A DNA stretch of 64,000 bases from Erysipelotrichaceae bacterium (lineage in GTDB: Bacteria > Bacillota_I > Bacilli_A > Erysipelotrichales > Coprobacillaceae): NCBI GenBank assembly GCA_021201315.1, contig JAJQFG010000013.1:25240-89239 (forward strand), written 5' to 3'. The position numbers and the translations under genes were made by a program. Shown here in pieces: positions 23,653-34,600 of the stretch. The notes beneath the pieces are model-generated. The model had not been told where the DNA came from. It saw nothing but the letters and a program-made list of their open reading frames with translations, and did no database searches. Numbering within the stretch: the first letter of the stretch is position 1; each line of letters starts with the position of its first letter.

Positions 23653-23712
23653 TGCTATTCAATTTTCAATGTTCTTATTTGAAGGAGCATTTATATCCCT
23701 TCACTAACCACG
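23653..23712 (-). repeat. Intergenic repeat copy A3
   Basis: TTGCTATTCAATTTTCAATG is followed by TTCTTATTTGAAGGAGCATT and TCCCTTCACTAACCACGG, matching copy A2 closely. Confidence 0.7.
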
Positions 23713-23775
23713 GAGCAAATAGATAGCAAACTGCTCAAACTTTTTCATAATTTGAAAGAAATTTTTTTAGATAAC

Positions 23776-23820
23776 ATAAAAAAAGCAAGTAAATCATCAA
23801 GAATGATGAAAATACTTGCT
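23776..23820 (-). terminator. Hairpin with U-run on the minus strand at the element edge
   Basis: AGCAAGTA (23784-23791) pairs with TACTTGCT (23813-23820), with an inner TCATCA/TGATGA stem. On the minus strand the stem is followed by eight U residues. It would stop transcription coming from the right into the integrated element. Confidence 0.6.
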
Positions 23821-23968
23821 AGTATTATTTGATTATCTATATACTTAATATAAATAATATGAAATTAATTTGATTTTGTAATCTTTTTTTGCTTTAAATT
23901 AAAACGTAATTATGATAGCCTTTAATTGGATAGTAAATTATTTATTAATTAGAAGGGAAAGGTATAAA

Positions 23969-24592
23969 ATGAAATTTAAAAAAGTTGTTATTGTTCTATG
24001 TTTAGTGTTTGTATTAGGTATAATAAGTTCTTGTGATGTAGATGATACTGAAACATCGTTGACAGATGAAACAAGTGAGATTGAAACGGTAGATACAAAT
24101 GAAGGTAATAATGAAGTTAAAGATGAAAATACAGGCGAAGATGAATCAAAATCCGAAAATAATAATACTGAAGTTGAAAATGCAATATCAACAAATGATC
24201 CTGAAAGCACTTCTTTTATAAAGGCTTTTAACAAAAAATATCCTAATGAAAAAATTACACAAGATCAATTAACGGTATATGCACGTGGAACAACCATAAA
24301 AGTTAACGATAATATTACTTATGAAGTATCAGAAAGCGATGGTTCTACTATATATAATTGTTCTAGTAATACGAAATATAATGAAAAAAATAAAAAAGTA
24401 TTTTTTGAATATGTAGATAGAATGATTGATTTAGGAATTTATAGTATATCATATAATTTTAGCAGTGATTATCCTACAAGTGAGTATAATTATGATGAAA
24501 CTCAAAAATTGTATATATGGTATAATGCAAGAGAAGATGGAACTGAACAGTACCCTACTTTTGAAGTACGTATATATAAAAAAACATGGTGA
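23969..24592 (+). CDS. Predicted lipoprotein of unknown function
   Basis: This 207-residue protein begins with a signal peptide KKVVIVLCLVFVLGIISSC whose ISSC lipobox would be cleaved and lipidated at Cys. A low-complexity, strongly acidic linker of Glu/Asp/Thr/Asn follows (about residues 22-75), then a folded domain with a YEVSESDGSTIYNCSSN segment and a predicted beta-rich end. The start is ATG 23969 behind GAAGGGAAAGG. I recognise no family for the C-terminal domain. It stands alone, between the integrated element and the OLD nuclease. Confidence 0.75.
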   Translation: MKFKKVVIVLCLVFVLGIISSCDVDDTETSLTDETSEIETVDTNEGNNEVKDENTGEDESKSENNNTEVENAISTNDPESTSFIKAFNKKYPNEKITQDQLTVYARGTTIKVNDNITYEVSESDGSTIYNCSSNTKYNEKNKKVFFEYVDRMIDLGIYSISYNFSSDYPTSEYNYDETQKLYIWYNAREDGTEQYPTFEVRIYKKTW

Positions 24593-24674
24593 TGAAAATA
24601 ACTAACTATCAATTATTTATAAGATATTTATATTAATTTTGATATATTACATAGTAATATTATATTTATATAAG

Positions 24675-24703
24675 AAAAAAAGGAATCCATTGAGATGGAT
24701 TCC
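24675..24703 (-). terminator. Terminator after the OLD-family gene (minus strand)
   Basis: GGAATCCAT pairs with ATGGATTCC around a TGAG loop; on the minus strand the stem is followed by a seven-U run. It lies about 40 bases past the stop of the leftward OLD gene. Confidence 0.85.
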
Positions 24704-24741
24704 CATTTAGCGTTTCTATATACGAGTAAATTTTGATTGAT

Positions 24742-26592
24742 TTATTCTTCTTCGTTCAATAATTTTTGAACTAAAATTATGCGGTCATACAAACCTTGAA
24801 AATTTTCTTTTGTTTTATCAGGAATATTGATTGTATTTGCCTCAATCTCATTACACAACATCTTTGCTTTTAACTTTTTACCATATGATTTTGACTCTTC
24901 ATTAGTTTGTACATATTGCTCAATATATTCTTTTCCTACTAAATCTTCTATAACAAAAGGTGTATTTAAAAAGGTTTTTTGCTCCTCAATATCTTCATTT
25001 GAAACATTAGAAACGAAAATATAATTGTGATTAAGTTCTAAAAACAATTTATCTTTCAATTGAGCAGCTTCTTGAATCCCGGCACTATCGTAATCTAATA
25101 ATGCTATAAATTTACATCCCCATCCCAATAATATAGAGCAAATATTAACCACATTTTTTACACCTGTACATGGAATAAAATTAAATTCTGAAATATTTAA
25201 ATCTAATTTATTAAAAATAGTAGTAATATAAATATAGTCACTTATTCCTTCTACGACTATATTAGTTTTTTCTGCAACTGGATATATACCATATGTTGCT
25301 GATGTTCCAATAGCTTGTAAAACAGGAGCTATTGTATCTTGAGATTGTTCTCCAGTAACCCTTTGATCATATGCATTTTTAAAGATATGTGTATTTCCAT
25401 CAGAATCTTTTTTTACAGCTCTTATTCTATGCAAGCCTGTCTCTTCTATATCAAGCATCGAAGGCAAATGGGTTGTGTATATCACTTGATTTCCCTTTTC
25501 AGAGTTACATAAATCTTTAAATAAATTTAACAATTCCTTTTGCGCATTTATATGTAAGAAAACTCCAGGTTCATCTAAAAGATAAATTACTTTTTTATTT
25601 TCTAAATCATTTGCTAAAATATCAATATAGTGATTTATGTACCATCTTAATCCATTACTTCTTTCAGAAAGTGACATATTGTTATCATCATCGGATGTAA
25701 TGGTAAATTCTATTGTTTTATTAGGCATATATTCAAGACCTAAAGAAATTGTTTCAGTATTATAAAACTTTTCAAAAGGTCTATTTATATTATTTTGTAT
25801 AGACTTTTGTATAGCACCTCGTTTTGTAATCGTAATACGGTCTTGAGAAGTTATAGAACTGATTAATTCTTCTTTAGAAAAACCTATCACCTTTAAAAAA
25901 TCAATAATCAAGTCTGTTTTCTGATTTGCAGTTTTTATTTCATCAATCGTATATTTGCTTTTTAATATTTTGTTTGAATTTCGATAATGAAATATAGGTA
26001 ATGATTCTGCTATTTGAGAAAACTCTTTATCTACTTTATTTAATAAAGTCTTTATTTGATCGTTATCATTTTTAAATTTTGAATCTAAATCTTTAAGATA
26101 TTTTATACATTTTAGAATGTTTGGTATATTTAGATCATCATTTTTTAAACATTGGATTTTTTTTAAAAATAATTCTTTATCACTTTGTCCCATATTATAA
26201 GGCATTTTTCTTAAAAGCCCATATAAATTATTTGCATCATTCTTAATATATTTATCATAATAAATAGTTAAACCACCAGAAATTTTATAGTAATCTTTTG
26301 AAATTTCTATAGCAGTTGCTTTTTCACAATTATATGGATCATTTACGTCTTTTTTAAAATATGCTGTTATTCTCATCTCTTCAGTATTATTAACATTTCT
26401 ATTACAATTTTCATTTTTAAAAAAATCCTTATTAGATTCTGTAAAAGAGACTTGTGACAAGCCCATTAAAATATTGCTTTTTCCACTTTCATTCATACCG
26501 ATAATTGTGGTTATTCCAGGTTCAATAATTAGCTTACTATCTTCAGTACCTATTGATTTATAATTAATTAATTCTATTGATTCTAATTTCAT
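24742..26592 (-). CDS. OLD-family ATPase with TOPRIM nuclease domain
   Basis: This 616-residue protein fuses an ABC/SMC-like ATPase to a TOPRIM nuclease, the overcoming-lysogenization-defect (OLD) class 1 arrangement. The Walker A is IIGMNESGKSN (about 34), the signature loop is LSERSNGLRWY, and Walker B with catalytic Glu is VIYLLDEPGVFLH (about 337). The TOPRIM part begins with VVEGISDYIYI (Glu about 447) and has ALLDYDSAGIQEA (about 499). OLD proteins cut DNA and protect against phages. A GGAG site lies before the ATG. It is transcribed away from the BREX operon, and no partner UvrD-like helicase (Gabija) is present. Confidence 0.88.
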   Translation of the reverse strand: MKLESIELINYKSIGTEDSKLIIEPGITTIIGMNESGKSNILMGLSQVSFTESNKDFFKNENCNRNVNNTEEMRITAYFKKDVNDPYNCEKATAIEISKDYYKISGGLTIYYDKYIKNDANNLYGLLRKMPYNMGQSDKELFLKKIQCLKNDDLNIPNILKCIKYLKDLDSKFKNDNDQIKTLLNKVDKEFSQIAESLPIFHYRNSNKILKSKYTIDEIKTANQKTDLIIDFLKVIGFSKEELISSITSQDRITITKRGAIQKSIQNNINRPFEKFYNTETISLGLEYMPNKTIEFTITSDDDNNMSLSERSNGLRWYINHYIDILANDLENKKVIYLLDEPGVFLHINAQKELLNLFKDLCNSEKGNQVIYTTHLPSMLDIEETGLHRIRAVKKDSDGNTHIFKNAYDQRVTGEQSQDTIAPVLQAIGTSATYGIYPVAEKTNIVVEGISDYIYITTIFNKLDLNISEFNFIPCTGVKNVVNICSILLGWGCKFIALLDYDSAGIQEAAQLKDKLFLELNHNYIFVSNVSNEDIEEQKTFLNTPFVIEDLVGKEYIEQYVQTNEESKSYGKKLKAKMLCNEIEANTINIPDKTKENFQGLYDRIILVQKLLNEEE

Positions 26593-26921
26593 TTATACTC
26601 CTTTTATATTTTTGTTATATTCTATATAAGAAAATTATAGGATCTTTAAATTTAAAATACAAGTTAATATTCTTTTTCATATATACTAATTCAAAGTAAT
26701 TTTTCTCAATTGTACTGGTATTTTATTAATATAATAATATTACTTATATAGTATACTTAGTTTATCATCCAGTTTATAAAATGTCATTGATAATATGAAA
26801 AAAAGATCTCGTTTTTTAAAAATTATATTTTAATTATTATTAATACAAGTTATAATTAGTCATATGATGTTCAAAGGCTATTTTAGTGTATTGGTATTTG
26901 AAAAAGAGAGGAAAATGTTGA
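26593..26921. other. Divergent AT-rich promoter region between OLD and BREX
   Basis: This 329-base gap is almost pure A/T. A perfect TATAAT at 26851-26856 lies 66 bases before brxA, with only a weak TTTTAA match 17 bases upstream. No ORF, CRISPR repeat or recognisable BrxR regulator gene is present, so the BREX operon has no dedicated regulator here. Confidence 0.45.
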
Positions 26922-27530
26922 ATGAAAAGAATCAAAAGCAAATATGCAGCTTCTCTTACAAGAGAACAGTTTTTATATTATGAAATGCGTACAACTGCTA
27001 AGTTATTTTTAGATAATTTAACAGATGATGAAATATATGAAAAAATAAAAAATGAAAACTTATATCAATTACCAAGTGAAAAATCTATTAGAATGATTTT
27101 CAATGGATGTATAAAGAGAATTCATATTTTGGATAATAAAGATATTATTAATATTATTGCATATGGTAATGCTGATGATGCAAAACAAGCTTGTTTATAT
27201 GCTTTTATGAAACATTATTTAATAGTTTTTGAATTTATGGTTTTTGTTATTGGTGAAAAATATAGAATGAAAGATTATCATTTTGATAAAAGTGAATTAA
27301 ATGGTTTTATAAATCAATTACAAGAACAAGATGAAGGTATGGCTTCTTGGAGCGATGCTACAATTAAGAAAATAAAACAAGTATTAATGAAGTTGTTAGT
27401 TGATACAGGCTATTTGGATAATAGAAATTCTAATGAATTGAATCAAGTTATGCTATGTTATTCTTTAGAAGAGATATTAGTTAATTATGAAGATGATAAA
27501 GTGTTATCAGCTTTTAATTATTTTAGGTAG
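26922..27530 (+). CDS. brxA: BREX protein BrxA (DUF1819)
   Basis: This is the first gene of a type 1 BREX phage-defence operon. The 202 residues fit BrxA, a small helical DNA-binding protein: the N-terminus SKYAASLTREQFLYYEMRTT and the segment YQLPSEKSIRMIFNGCIKRI are typical. A GAGAGG site lies 11 bases before the ATG. BrxB follows after 8 bases. BREX blocks phage replication and marks host DNA by methylation; BrxA is needed for restriction in some systems and its exact part is not settled. Confidence 0.9.
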   Translation: MKRIKSKYAASLTREQFLYYEMRTTAKLFLDNLTDDEIYEKIKNENLYQLPSEKSIRMIFNGCIKRIHILDNKDIINIIAYGNADDAKQACLYAFMKHYLIVFEFMVFVIGEKYRMKDYHFDKSELNGFINQLQEQDEGMASWSDATIKKIKQVLMKLLVDTGYLDNRNSNELNQVMLCYSLEEILVNYEDDKVLSAFNYFR

Positions 27531-27538
27531 GTGGAAGC

Positions 27539-28111
27539 ATGGAAGATATTAATGAGAGATTGGATAAACTAAAACAACATATTCAAACTGAAGATTACCT
27601 TTATTCAAGAGGATTAAGTAATGAGGTTAATTATTCTGTGTTCTGTTACCATAGCAATGAAGAAATGACTGTAAGACATTTCTTGGATATGATTCTAAAT
27701 GATCAAACTTTAAAATGTCATATAGTTTATTTTGATTTATATGAATTAATGCTTGAAATATGTCAACAAAGAAATATATTAGATAGAATTCCAAAAATGG
27801 AACAACTAAAGGGATCTGAAGTTCTTAGAACTAATTTAGATAAAATATGTGATGCAAAGCATTTTGTAGATATTATCCATAAAAAATATGGAGAACATCA
27901 TCAAAATGATGTTCTTATAATAGGTGGTGTTGGGAAGGTATTTCCTTTTTTAAGAGTTCATGTATTGTTAGAAGCTATGCAAACACATTTTAATGATATA
28001 CCTGTTTTGGTAATGTATCCAGGTAGTTATGATGGACATAATATACGATTGTTTAATAAAATTGAACCTGAAGGTCATTATAGATCATTTAATATAATAG
28101 AGGGAGATTAA
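27539..28111 (+). CDS. brxB: BREX protein BrxB (DUF1788)
   Basis: This 190-residue protein is BrxB. The start has EDINERLDKLKQHIQTEDYL, the middle has VLIIGGVGKVFPFLRVHVLL, and the end is YPGSYDGHNIRLFNKIEP, all family features. It is a small cytoplasmic protein required for BREX defence whose biochemical activity is not established. It lies 8 bases after brxA and 4 bases before brxC, behind a GTAGGTGG site, so the three are co-translated. Confidence 0.9.
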   Translation: MEDINERLDKLKQHIQTEDYLYSRGLSNEVNYSVFCYHSNEEMTVRHFLDMILNDQTLKCHIVYFDLYELMLEICQQRNILDRIPKMEQLKGSEVLRTNLDKICDAKHFVDIIHKKYGEHHQNDVLIIGGVGKVFPFLRVHVLLEAMQTHFNDIPVLVMYPGSYDGHNIRLFNKIEPEGHYRSFNIIEGD

Positions 28112-28115
28112 TAAA

Positions 28116-31100
28116 ATGCAGATAAAAGATATGTTTGAGGATGATATCGAAAGAAAAATTAATGGTGTCATTCAAGTACAACAAGATGAAGAAAAGATAC
28201 TATTAACAGAAGTCAAAGAATATGTAGTTACAAAAGAATTAAGAAGGCATTTTATTGATTTTTTTGATGCTTATAGTGAATCATTTGAATCAACAAATAA
28301 TGACATAGGTGTTTGGATTACTGGCTTTTTTGGTAGTGGTAAATCTCACTTCCTTAAGATGCTTTCATATCTATTAGAAAATAAAGAATTAGATGGCAAG
28401 AAAGTTGTTGAATATTTTAGAGATAAATTTGATGATCCAGCAACTTTTATGAAAATTGAAAAAGCAACAAGTGTTGAAACAGAAACAATATTATTTAATA
28501 TTGATGTTGAAAGTTCAGGAGATAAAGACGGTTCGGCAGTTACAAGAGTTTTTCGTAAAGTATTTTATAATCATTTAGGTTTTTATGGAAACGATACTAA
28601 AGTTGCTCAATTAGAAAAATATCTAACAAAGATTGGAAAATATGAAGAATTTTGCAAAGTCTTTGAAGAAACTACTATGTTTTCATGGAAAGAATCAAGA
28701 GATACTTTTCTTTTCATTCAAGAAGAAATTGTAGATGTTTTAAGTCAAGTGACTGACATGAGTCAAAATACTGCTTTATCATGGATTAATGATGATAATC
28801 TTATTGATGATAGTGTTAGTTCCTTAGTTTCAGAAATTAAAGAATATGTGGATTCTAAAGATGACGATTTTAGATTGTTATTTATGATTGATGAAGTTGG
28901 TCAATATGTTGGTACAAATACCAATATGCTATTAAATTTACAATCAATTGTAGAAGAATTGGGTAGTAGATGTAGAGGTAAAGTTTGGGTTGTTGCTACA
29001 GGACAGGAAGCACTAGATGAAATTATTAAATTAAGATCAAATGAGTTTTCACGTATTCAAGCGAGATTTCATAAGCATCTTTCATTAACATCTTCATCAG
29101 TTGATGAAGTTATAGAAAAACGTCTATTAACCAAAACAGATGAAGCCAATAAAATATTAACTAATGTCTATGATAATAATGCCAATGTCATTAGAAATTT
29201 ATATACATTTACTAATGCTAAATCTGATTTAAAGGGATACTCATCAGCAGATGAATTTTGTAGAATCTATCCTTTTGTACCATATCAGTTTATTACAATT
29301 CAAACAGTTTATAATGAGGTTAGGAAAAGCGGCCAGGCTGGTAGTCATCAATCAAGTGGTGAAAGATCAATGCTTAGTGGTTTTCAAGAATCAGCTATTA
29401 AATTAGAAGATAAAAATGAATTATCTATTGCACCTATGTATCTATTCTATGATGCAATTCATGGCTTTTTGGATCGTTCCATTAGAGGTGTAGTAGAACG
29501 TGCACAAAGAGCTGCTGATAATCACGAAGGTTTAGAGGATTATGATATCAATGTTTTAAAGCTTCTATATTTAACTTTACATATTGATGATATTCCTTCA
29601 ACTATTGATAACTTAACAGTTTTGATGGCTGATACCATTAATGTAGATAAAATTGCATTAAAAGCAAAAGTAAGAGATAGTCTAGAAAGATTGCTAGCTC
29701 AAAACTATATTTCTTATTATAGTGGTGTATATAAGTTTTTAACTGATGATGAGCAACAGGTTGCTAGAGAAATAAGAAATACTGATGTTAATTCATCTGA
29801 AGTAGTTAATAAAATAGGATCTATTATTTACGATTCCATTTTTGAAGGTAAGAAATTTAGATATGATAACAATGATTATGAATTTAATCGTTTTATTGAT
29901 AACCAGTCTTACAGTGTTGGTAGTGTTCCTAATGGTATACGTTTGACATTTATAACAATAGCATATAATATTGATTCATCTTTTGATAAAACAAAGATAA
30001 AAAGTGATTCAAAATCATTAAAATCAGCAACTTGTATTCTTTCGGATTCTAATACAAATTACTATCAGGATGTTGAAAAAGCTTTAAAGATTTCAAAATA
30101 TATTAATAAGAAAAATGTTAACTCATTATCTGACCAAATACAAGATATTATAAAAAGACAGAATATAGATGCCACGAATTTATTAAATAAGGCCAAAGAA
30201 GAAATAGCTGATGCTATTGTTGACGGTGAATGGCTTATTTATGGAGAAAATGAAACAGTTAATGGTGGGACAGCATCTTCTAAAATAAATAATGCTTTAA
30301 ATAAACTTGCAGAAGAAGTTTATGATAATCATTATATGATCAATAAGCATTATGCAAGTGAAGAAGAAATAGTTTCAATTTTAAAAAGTGAGAATCCAAT
30401 ATCAGAGGATATTAACCAAGAAGCTTTAAATTCTATATATCGATACATTGACATGCAATTTAGAAAAAATATTCCCCTAACAATAAAAGATATCGTAGAC
30501 CGTTATACTTCTATTCCATATGGTTGGAAGGAAATTGATATAGTTGGATTGATGACTGTCTTAATTAAAAATCAAAAAATAAATATTGAAAGAAATGGTT
30601 CTAAAGTTGATACTAATAATCCGAATATGATTACATATCTTCGTAAAAGAACAGAGGTAGTTTCTACTAAAGTTATTTTTAGAGAATCACTTGATGAAAA
30701 ATTATTAAGATATTCAAGAAATTTCATAAGAAAATATTTTGATATAATGAGTGTCCCTGAAGATGAAGATAGTATTGTAAAATATATCAATGATAATTTT
30801 ACAGCCAAACGTGATGAACTCTATAATTTAAGGAAAATTTATTATAATAATTATGTTTATCCAGGACAGAATGTTGTAGATGATGGCATAGAACTTATAG
30901 GTAGTATTCTTAAAAAAGTTGGAGATCACAAATCATTCCTGGAATATATTAAATCCCTAGAAGAAGATTTATATGATTTTAAGGAAGATATTGAAGAAGT
31001 CGATGAGTTTTTTGACAATCAAGTTAAATTATTTGATAATGCAAGAAAATTGTATAATTCATTACAAGATGAACAAATGTATTTCATAAGCAATGTTAAA

Positions 31101-31676
31101 TTAACAACAGCTTTATCAGATATCAACGATGTTATTACAATAAAAGATCCGTATAATTATTCAAAAATTTCAAGATTGAATAATTATATAGCTACTATTA
31201 ATGAGGAATATGGTATCCTTTTAAAGGTTAAAAGGAAAGAATTATCAGAGCTTATTGATCAATGTAATGAAATTATTGAAACATATAAAAATGATAAATC
31301 TGGTTGTGATACTATTATATATAATACTCAAACTAAATATGATTGTATAAATAAATCATTAACAAATTATAAGAAGGTATTGAGGATAGAACAAGAAAAA
31401 GATAACGTTTTAAATCTTAAAGATGAAACAATTAAAGAAATAAATAAATTAAAATCATCAGTTATAAAGGATAAATCAGTTCCTTATAATGCAGTAGAGC
31501 CAGAAATTGTAAATGATACTGCGAATAAACAGAAAATTGTAGAATATCAACGAAATGTTATATTTAGAAATGGTGTTACATTAACATCAGAACAACAAGT
31601 TGATAATTATCTTAAAGAAGCGAAAGACTATCTTATGAAGATAATTGATAAAAATGGTGGAGTAAAAATAGAATAG
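28116..31676 (+). CDS. brxC: BREX protein BrxC (large P-loop ATPase)
   Basis: This 1186-residue ATPase is the largest BREX subunit and has the normal length. The Walker A is GFFGSGKSHFLKML (about residues 68-80) and a Walker B-like stretch is LLFMIDEVGQYVG (about 255). The C-terminal half has long helical and coiled-coil segments (for example around 1080-1140). BrxC is thought to power or assemble the defence complex with PglZ and PglX. It is in the brxA-brxB-brxC-pglX transcript with 9 bases to pglX. Confidence 0.95.
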   Translation: MQIKDMFEDDIERKINGVIQVQQDEEKILLTEVKEYVVTKELRRHFIDFFDAYSESFESTNNDIGVWITGFFGSGKSHFLKMLSYLLENKELDGKKVVEYFRDKFDDPATFMKIEKATSVETETILFNIDVESSGDKDGSAVTRVFRKVFYNHLGFYGNDTKVAQLEKYLTKIGKYEEFCKVFEETTMFSWKESRDTFLFIQEEIVDVLSQVTDMSQNTALSWINDDNLIDDSVSSLVSEIKEYVDSKDDDFRLLFMIDEVGQYVGTNTNMLLNLQSIVEELGSRCRGKVWVVATGQEALDEIIKLRSNEFSRIQARFHKHLSLTSSSVDEVIEKRLLTKTDEANKILTNVYDNNANVIRNLYTFTNAKSDLKGYSSADEFCRIYPFVPYQFITIQTVYNEVRKSGQAGSHQSSGERSMLSGFQESAIKLEDKNELSIAPMYLFYDAIHGFLDRSIRGVVERAQRAADNHEGLEDYDINVLKLLYLTLHIDDIPSTIDNLTVLMADTINVDKIALKAKVRDSLERLLAQNYISYYSGVYKFLTDDEQQVAREIRNTDVNSSEVVNKIGSIIYDSIFEGKKFRYDNNDYEFNRFIDNQSYSVGSVPNGIRLTFITIAYNIDSSFDKTKIKSDSKSLKSATCILSDSNTNYYQDVEKALKISKYINKKNVNSLSDQIQDIIKRQNIDATNLLNKAKEEIADAIVDGEWLIYGENETVNGGTASSKINNALNKLAEEVYDNHYMINKHYASEEEIVSILKSENPISEDINQEALNSIYRYIDMQFRKNIPLTIKDIVDRYTSIPYGWKEIDIVGLMTVLIKNQKINIERNGSKVDTNNPNMITYLRKRTEVVSTKVIFRESLDEKLLRYSRNFIRKYFDIMSVPEDEDSIVKYINDNFTAKRDELYNLRKIYYNNYVYPGQNVVDDGIELIGSILKKVGDHKSFLEYIKSLEEDLYDFKEDIEEVDEFFDNQVKLFDNARKLYNSLQDEQMYFISNVKLTTALSDINDVITIKDPYNYSKISRLNNYIATINEEYGILLKVKRKELSELIDQCNEIIETYKNDKSGCDTIIYNTQTKYDCINKSLTNYKKVLRIEQEKDNVLNLKDETIKEINKLKSSVIKDKSVPYNAVEPEIVNDTANKQKIVEYQRNVIFRNGVTLTSEQQVDNYLKEAKDYLMKIIDKNGGVKIE

Positions 31677-31685
31677 GAGTAGAAG

Positions 31686-34600
31686 ATGAACAAGAACGCA
31701 ATAAAAAAATATGCTATATGGGCAAGAACAGAGCTTATTAAAAAGGTTTCCGAGAAAGCTGAGCAATATGGTGTAAGTGAAAATGAAATTTTAGAATTAG
31801 AAAATGATTCAGTTAAAGGAAAAATTCTTAATTCTAATGAAATTGATCAAAGAAATAAATTAATCATTAAAATAAAAAATTATGGATATACTAATGTTAT
31901 TGAAGAAGTAGCATATACTTGGTTCAACCGTTTTATTGCGTTAAGATTTATGGAAGTTAATAATTATTTACCTTATGATTATAAGATATTTACCGATTCT
32001 GATAATAATTTTAAACCTCAAATACTTACTGAAACAATGAATTTAAATTTTGATTCAGGACTTAAAAATTTAAACGAAGAATCAGTTTTTGAGTTTATTG
32101 AAAGCAATGATAAAGAAGGCTTGTATAAATATTTATTAATAAAAATATGTAATGATATGGGAAATTATTTACCTGGAATGTTTACACGTATTTCTGATTA
32201 TAAAACCTTATTATTTCCTGAAAATCTTTTAAGATCTGGAAGTGTCCTTGAACAAATGATTAATTTAATTGATGAAAATGATTGGAAAGATGCTGTTCAG
32301 ATTATTGGTTGGTTATATCAGTATTACAATAGTGAATTAAAAGCCGAAGTTGATGCTGAGGTAAAAAAAGGAATTAAGGTCACTAAAGAAAATTTACCTG
32401 CTAAAACACAATTATTTACCCCTGACTGGATTGTAAAATATATGGTGGAGAATAGTCTTGGTAGATTGTGGATTGAAGGACATCCTAGTAATATAAAAGA
32501 TAATTGGAAATATTATGTGGATGAAGCCAAACAAGAAGAGCAAGTTGAAGAACAATTAAGAAAAATAAGACAAGATTATTCAAAGCTAGAACCAAAAGAT
32601 ATAAAAATCATAGATCCATGTATGGGTTCAGGGCATATTTTAGTTTATGCTTTTGATGTTTTAATGCAAATTTATACTGATTATGGTTATAGAGCTAGAG
32701 ATGCCGTTAAATCAATAATAGAAAATAATATATATGGTTTAGATATAGATGAACGTGCAACACAATTAGCATATTTTGCAATAATGATGAAGGCTATGGA
32801 ATATGATTCTAGATTCTTGAAAAGAAAAATAAAACCTAATTTATACGAAATAAAAGAAGTTAGTTTAGATAATTTAGATTATTTTAATTTATTGGGTGAA
32901 GATAAAGATATAGCTTTAAGATTATATTCATCATTTGTGAATGCCAAGGAATATGGAAGTATTATTGAGCCTAATGTTACCACTGAAGAATTAAATAAAC
33001 TTGAATCAAAATTGTATAATATTAGCGAAGGTTCTTTTGACAACATTATAGATATTGCAAGAAGTGCTGAATTGATAGATATTTTAACTGATATTCTTCC
33101 TCAAGCACGTATTCTAACTACAAAATATCATGTGGTTATAACAAATCCACCATATTTAGGAAATAAACCTATGAATACTTTACTATCAAACTATTTATCA
33201 AATAATTATGATATGGGTAAAATGGATTTATCTACTGTATTTTTGATGAGAGGACTATCGTTATCACAAAATAAGATTGCTTTAGTAACACCTGAATCAT
33301 GGATGTTTTTGGTTGTATTTAATAAGTTAAGAGATGATATTTTAAATAACTATAATATTGAAACATTGGCACAATTAGGGAAAAATGCCTTTGATTCTGG
33401 TTTTGGTACGTGTGCTTTTGTGCTTGATAAAAATTATTGTGAAAATAAAATTGGTAATTATATAGATTTAAAAAATTTTGTCCCTGATAAAATAAATAAT
33501 ATAGAAATAGAAAAAAGACTTTATAAACGAGATAATTCATTCTTTTTATGTATGCCTAATAAAGTTTTAGCATATTGGTGTCCTAAGGATATAGTTAAAC
33601 TATATTCATGTCATAAAGAAATTAATTATAGTTATACTCTTTCCTGTGGCATAAAAACAGGAAGAAAAGAAGATTTTATTAGACTATGGTTTGAGGTACC
33701 TATAACGGAAGTATGTTTGAATCCAAAAATAGAATCATTGTATAATTCTTCTTATAAATGGTTTAAGTATAACAAAGGAGGAGGATTTAAAAAATGGTAT
33801 GGTAACATGTTATGTGTAATTAACTTGCAAAATAATGCAAAGGATATTAAAGAAACTGTTCCCGCTTCAACATATAGACTAAGAAATCCTGATAATTATT
33901 TCAAAAAAGGAATTATGTGGCCTCTTACTGGTGGCGACGCATTTAGTTGTAGATTGCTAGATAATGATGTTTTGATTGATGTTGCTTCAAATGCTATTTA
34001 TATTGAAGATGAAAAGGATTTGTATTCCCTAATGGGATATATGAATACAAATTTATTTAATAGAATGTTAAATATGATTAATCCAACAGTCAGTTTTCCA
34101 ATTGATACTATTTCAAAATCTCTTGATTTAGTCATAAAAAGAGATGATATAATAAATTTAGCTAAAGAGAATGTTGATATTAGTAGAAAAGAATGGAATC
34201 AAAATGAAATTTCTTGGAATTTTAAAATGCATCCTTTAATCAATTATGAAGAAAATAATATTTCTACTGTGATTTCAAATTATAAAAAAGAAAAATTGTC
34301 AATGTCTAATAAAATAAATAATAATGAAGATCTTATAAATGATATTTATAATAGATATTATAATATATATGATAAATCACAAAAAAAGATGGTTAATATT
34401 TCAGAAAATAATAAAACTATTATTGCATCATTTATATCATATTCAGTCGGATGTATGTTTGGAAGATATTCTTTGGATGAAGAAGGTTTAGTTTATGCTG
34501 ATGGGGCGTTTGATATATCAAGATATCAGATATTTGAAGCTGATAAAGATAATATCTTACCTATATGTGATCAAGAATATTTTGATAATGATATAGTCAG

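Larger units (their letters stand above)
23097..23968. other. 872-base non-coding stretch with repeat copies A2, A3 and hairpins
   Basis: No gene is supported between the recombinase-like ORF and the lipoprotein. The stretch carries two copies of the TTGCTATTCA repeat (23401 and 23653), a copy of the companion block with AAAAGGGG (23532-23568), a hairpin TGAAGG/CCTTCA near 23111, and a large hairpin at 23784-23820. The two TTCAATG blocks are each followed by a short GAAGGAGCATTT or GAAGGAACATTT segment. Rapid changes in spacing suggest a rearranged end of an element. Confidence 0.5.
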
